Assembly (NCBI GenBank): GCA_937891565.1
Contig: CALAHA010000159.1
Coordinates: 1-15,757 of the forward strand
Source: an uncultured Ilumatobacter sp.
GTDB lineage: Bacteria; Actinomycetota; Acidimicrobiia; Acidimicrobiales; Ilumatobacteraceae
Direction of reading: 5' to 3'
DNA: 15,757 nt
Shown here: in pieces, positions 13,253-15,757 of the stretch
Position numbering within the stretch: the stretch's first letter is position 1
Layout of the letters: every line of letters starts with the position of its first letter
Notes under the pieces: model-generated
Seen by the model: only the letters and a program-made list of their open reading frames with translations
Told to the model about the DNA's origin: nothing
Databases searched by the model: none
Made by a program: the position numbers and the translations under genes

Positions 13253-14980
13253 GTGACGGTCCTGCGTGTCGCCCTCGCCCAACTCAACCCAACGGTCGGT
13301 GATCTCGACAGCAACCTTGCGAAGTTGATTGAGGCCTACGGCCGAGCCGAACGGGCCGGATGCGACATCGTCGCGTTCCCCGAACTGTCGGTCACCGGGT
13401 ATCCGCCAGAAGACCTCGTGATGAAGCCGGGGTTCGTTGCCGACAACCGTGTGGCGCTCGATGCCTTTGTGGCTGTGACGGGCGAGTGCGTTGCAGTCGT
13501 CGGGTTCGTCGACCAAGATCGAGATCTCTATAACGCGGCGGCGGTGTGCGTTGGCGGCGAGATCGTCGGGATCTATCACAAGCGTTTGTTGCCCAACACC
13601 ACCGTGTTCGACGAACAGCGCTACTTCACGGCCGGCTGCGACTCCGACCCGCTTGAGCTGTTCGTGATCGGTGGCGTCAAGGTCGGCGTGTCGATCTGTG
13701 AAGACATTTGGAGTCCGTTTGGGCCACTCGCCGAACAAGCAGCGGCAGGAGCTGAGGTCAACATCAACATCAACGGGTCGCCGTTCCGCGTTGAGAAAGA
13801 CTTGGTACGCGAACAGCTCGTGTCGACGCGTGCCGCCGACTCGCACTGTGCCGTCGTCTATGTCAATCAGGTCGGAGGCCAAGACGAGTTGGTCTTTGAC
13901 GGCGGTTCGTTCGCTGTTGACCACAAGGGGACGTTGCTCGCCAGATCGCCACAGTTTGTCGAAGACATCATGATCGTCGACGTTCCGGTGCCACCCGTCT
14001 ACCGCAAGCGTCTCCTCGACCCGCGAGGGCGAGTCACGAACGCGCTGTTGCCGACTATTGAGGTTTCGCGTGAGCCGCGCCGTGCCGCAGCACCAACAGA
14101 GCCGCTGCTTGCGCCGATCGCCGAGCCGCTGAATTCTGACGAAGAGCTGTACGACGCACTGGTGCTCGGCACCCGTGACTATTGCCAGAAGAACGGCTTC
14201 AGCGATGTCGTCATCGGCCTGTCGGGTGGCATCGACTCCACGATCGTTGCCTGCATTGCGGCCGACGCCCTCGGCCCGGAGCACGTCCATGGTGTGTCGA
14301 TGCCGTCGCGTTATTCGAGCGACCACTCGAAGTCCGATGCTGCGAAGCTCGCTGCAAACCTCGGGATCGAATACCGAACCATCTCGATCGAGCCGGCCTT
14401 CGCGGCGTATCAGGAGATGCTCAGCGACGCCTTCGAGGGTCGTGACGTCGGGTTGACTTACGAGAACATTCAGAGCCGGTGTCGCGGTCAGTTGCTCATG
14501 GCGCTGTCGAACGAGTTCGGTTGGATGGTGCTGACCACTGGCAACAAGAGCGAGATGGCCGTCGGATATTTCACGATTTATGGCGACTCGGTCGGCGGTT
14601 ACGCCATGATCAAGGACGTCCTCAAGCTTCGTGTGTACGAGCTGTGCCGCTATGTCAACGAAGCGGCTGGGCGCGAAGTGATCCCGGTGGGCGTGATCAC
14701 CAAGCCGCCGTCCGCCGAGCTTCGGCCTGACCAGCGTGACGACGATTCGCTGCCGCCGTATGAGGTGCTCGACCCGATCCTTGAGCTGTACGTCGAGCAG
14801 GACCGCACAGCCGGTGAGATCATCGAACTCGGCCACGACGAAGCCATGGTGCGACGCATCACCCGGCTTGTTGACATCGCCGAGTACAAGCGTCGTCAAT
14901 GCCCGCCCGGCGTCATCGTGAGCGCCAAAGCCTTTGGCCGCGACCGACGCCTTCCCATCACCCACGCATACCGCGGCTGA
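13253..14980 (+). CDS. nadE: Glutamine-dependent NAD+ synthetase
   Basis: The 575-residue enzyme makes NAD from deamido-NAD, ATP and glutamine in the cytoplasm, the last step of NAD synthesis. The N-terminal nitrilase-like glutaminase domain (about 1-270) has its triad: E44 in AFPELSVTGYPPEDL, K110 in YHKRLLPN and C149 in GVSICEDIW. The C-terminal synthetase domain (about 295-575) has the ATP PP-loop SGGIDST (324-330), then TTGNKSEMAVGYFT and KPPSAELRPDQ. The length suits the shorter bacterial two-domain form; the mycobacterial enzyme is longer, about 680. The start is GTG 13253 behind a -10-like TATCCT, giving MTVLRVALAQLNP. It is divergent from the acylase gene and lies 78 bases before a Nudix gene that may share the transcript. 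Confidence 0.96.
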   Translation: MTVLRVALAQLNPTVGDLDSNLAKLIEAYGRAERAGCDIVAFPELSVTGYPPEDLVMKPGFVADNRVALDAFVAVTGECVAVVGFVDQDRDLYNAAAVCVGGEIVGIYHKRLLPNTTVFDEQRYFTAGCDSDPLELFVIGGVKVGVSICEDIWSPFGPLAEQAAAGAEVNININGSPFRVEKDLVREQLVSTRAADSHCAVVYVNQVGGQDELVFDGGSFAVDHKGTLLARSPQFVEDIMIVDVPVPPVYRKRLLDPRGRVTNALLPTIEVSREPRRAAAPTEPLLAPIAEPLNSDEELYDALVLGTRDYCQKNGFSDVVIGLSGGIDSTIVACIAADALGPEHVHGVSMPSRYSSDHSKSDAAKLAANLGIEYRTISIEPAFAAYQEMLSDAFEGRDVGLTYENIQSRCRGQLLMALSNEFGWMVLTTGNKSEMAVGYFTIYGDSVGGYAMIKDVLKLRVYELCRYVNEAAGREVIPVGVITKPPSAELRPDQRDDDSLPPYEVLDPILELYVEQDRTAGEIIELGHDEAMVRRITRLVDIAEYKRRQCPPGVIVSAKAFGRDRRLPITHAYRG

Positions 14981-14990
14981 TTCTGAATTG

Positions 14991-15014
14991 CCGAGCACGG
15001 TGAACGTTGCTCGG
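14991..15014 (+). other. Hairpin between nadE and the Nudix gene, no U-tract
   Basis: CCGAGCA (14991-14997) and TGCTCGG (15008-15014) are perfect complements, and CG/CG pairs with one bulged T extend the stem. It begins 10 bases after the nadE stop. Without a T-run, intrinsic termination is unlikely; it may protect the 3' end or be chance. Confidence 0.4.
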
Positions 15015-15058
15015 ACTTCACCAAAGAGAGCATTGCCATCACTCAGACGGTTGGTGCA

Positions 15059-15757
15059 ATGTGTGAACGATCCGATCCGGCCGCCAGCCGCCTGATCGGC
15101 GATGCTGGAACAGTGATCACATATGACGACGACCTTCGCTCCCGGATCGAACGGAATCTCGCGGCGCACGATCGTCTGGAGCTTGCGCTCGATGGTCGCC
15201 GTCATGCCGCCGTAGCCGTTCTCATCGTCGACTCCGAGCACGGTTCGGATCGTGTCGATGCGCATCCGTCGACCGACGATGGGATGTCGAAGATTCCCGC
15301 AGCCGATGACATCGCACACCTTCTCGACGGTCGTATGGAAGGTGTGGCCGGTGGTGCGGCCTTCGTCCTCTGCCGCCGAGCGGTTCGACTGAATACCCAT
15401 TCGGCGCAGTGGGCGCTCCCAGGTGGCCGTGTCGACGTCGGCGAAACCGTGATCGAAGCGGCACTGCGTGAGACCGATGAGGAAGTTGGGGTGCGGCTGC
15501 CGGAGTCAGCGGTGCTTGGGCTCCTCGACGACTACGCGACTCGATCGGGCTATGTGATGACACCGGTGGTCATGTGGGGTGGGGCCGACCTGGTGCTCGA
15601 ACCGAGCCCCGACGAGGTGCTCGCCGCCTACCGCATCGGCCTGCACGAGTTGTGTCGTGACGACTCGCCGCGCTTCGTTGAAATCCCCGAGAGCGACCGG
15701 CCCGTCGTGCAGGTTCCGCTGAGTGGCGACCTGATTCACGCGCCGACTGGTGCAGTG
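15059..15757 (+). CDS. Nudix hydrolase, CoA-diphosphatase-like (3' end outside window)
   Basis: The frame runs open from the ATG at 15059 to the window edge, giving 233 residues. It is the first usable start after an in-frame stop at 14984; no Shine-Dalgarno is seen. A full Nudix box GX5EX7REUXEEXGU is present as GRVDVGETVIEA plus ALRETDEEVGV (123-145), with catalytic glutamates E141 and E142 and T139 at a usually hydrophobic site. LDDYATRSGYVMTPVV (156-171) and the ending IPES...LIHAPTGA resemble CoA-diphosphatase-like Nudix enzymes, so probably only about 20 residues are missing. An extra stretch of about 35 residues (59-94) separates the first strand AAVAVLIV from the rest of the fold. Likely substrates are CoA or related nucleotide diphosphates; unproven. 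Context after nadE would also fit an NAD(H)- or ADP-ribose-acting enzyme. Confidence 0.87.
   Translation, partial: MCERSDPAASRLIGDAGTVITYDDDLRSRIERNLAAHDRLELALDGRRHAAVAVLIVDSEHGSDRVDAHPSTDDGMSKIPAADDIAHLLDGRMEGVAGGAAFVLCRRAVRLNTHSAQWALPGGRVDVGETVIEAALRETDEEVGVRLPESAVLGLLDDYATRSGYVMTPVVMWGGADLVLEPSPDEVLAAYRIGLHELCRDDSPRFVEIPESDRPVVQVPLSGDLIHAPTGAV

Noticed and set aside
13130..15400. Minus-strand open frame of 756 codons opposite nadE
   Set aside because: It lies antisense to the well-supported NadE and the Nudix gene. Its translation is Arg/Asp/His/Val-rich without any domain, as expected from the complement of high-GC codons. Length alone is not evidence.

Overview
The window looks like ordinary chromosomal DNA from a high-GC actinobacterium, most likely a (marine) Acidimicrobiia member of the Ilumatobacter type. 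This is inference from gene families and style: a GlnR-type atypical regulator beside an alpha-type GSI and a eukaryotic-like GSII, an ArfA-like OmpA membrane protein, lipoproteins, and several genes whose start codon lies 6-7 bases after a -10-like hexamer (leaderless style). I see no transposase, phage gene, tRNA, rRNA, CRISPR array or integration scar.

Layout. 1-940: the 3' end of a cysteine-containing SufR-like regulator, then an A-type Fe-S carrier gene (erpA) with its own promoter and a strong terminator. 1052-4329: a Tat-exported thioredoxin-like lipoprotein on the minus strand, divergent from a two-gene envelope unit made of a FAS1/BON-like/OmpA membrane protein and a membrane-anchored coiled-coil protein with a helix-hairpin-helix domain. 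4349-7182: a deaminase-themed stretch with RidA, an unannotated 52-residue membrane protein (4776-4934) and an 8-oxoguanine-deaminase-like amidohydrolase, then a short 9-bp tandem repeat and an SGNH-hydrolase lipoprotein. 7179-10540 (minus strand): a nitrogen-assimilation cluster in transcription order glnII, glnA (GSI-alpha), glnR. glnR starts inside the glnA stop codon, two hairpins lie between the synthetase genes, and a GlnR-box-like array lies upstream of glnII. 10584-13148 (minus): a secreted Ntn-hydrolase acylase lipoprotein with a 17-threonine linker. 13253-15757: glutamine-dependent NAD synthetase and a CoA-diphosphatase-like Nudix gene cut by the window edge.

How it fits together. 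The clearest functional unit is nitrogen assimilation: two structurally different glutamine synthetases and their presumed regulator, with translational coupling of the regulator to one of them. NadE is itself a glutamine consumer, but nothing in the sequence links it to this unit. RidA and the neighbouring deaminase make a plausible metabolite-repair pair. The best leads for something undescribed are the glnA-glnR coupling with a terminator-like hairpin in the glnA leader, the small membrane protein, the 9-bp repeat after the deaminase, and the membrane HhH protein paired with the OmpA protein. I found no obvious defence or biosynthetic system.
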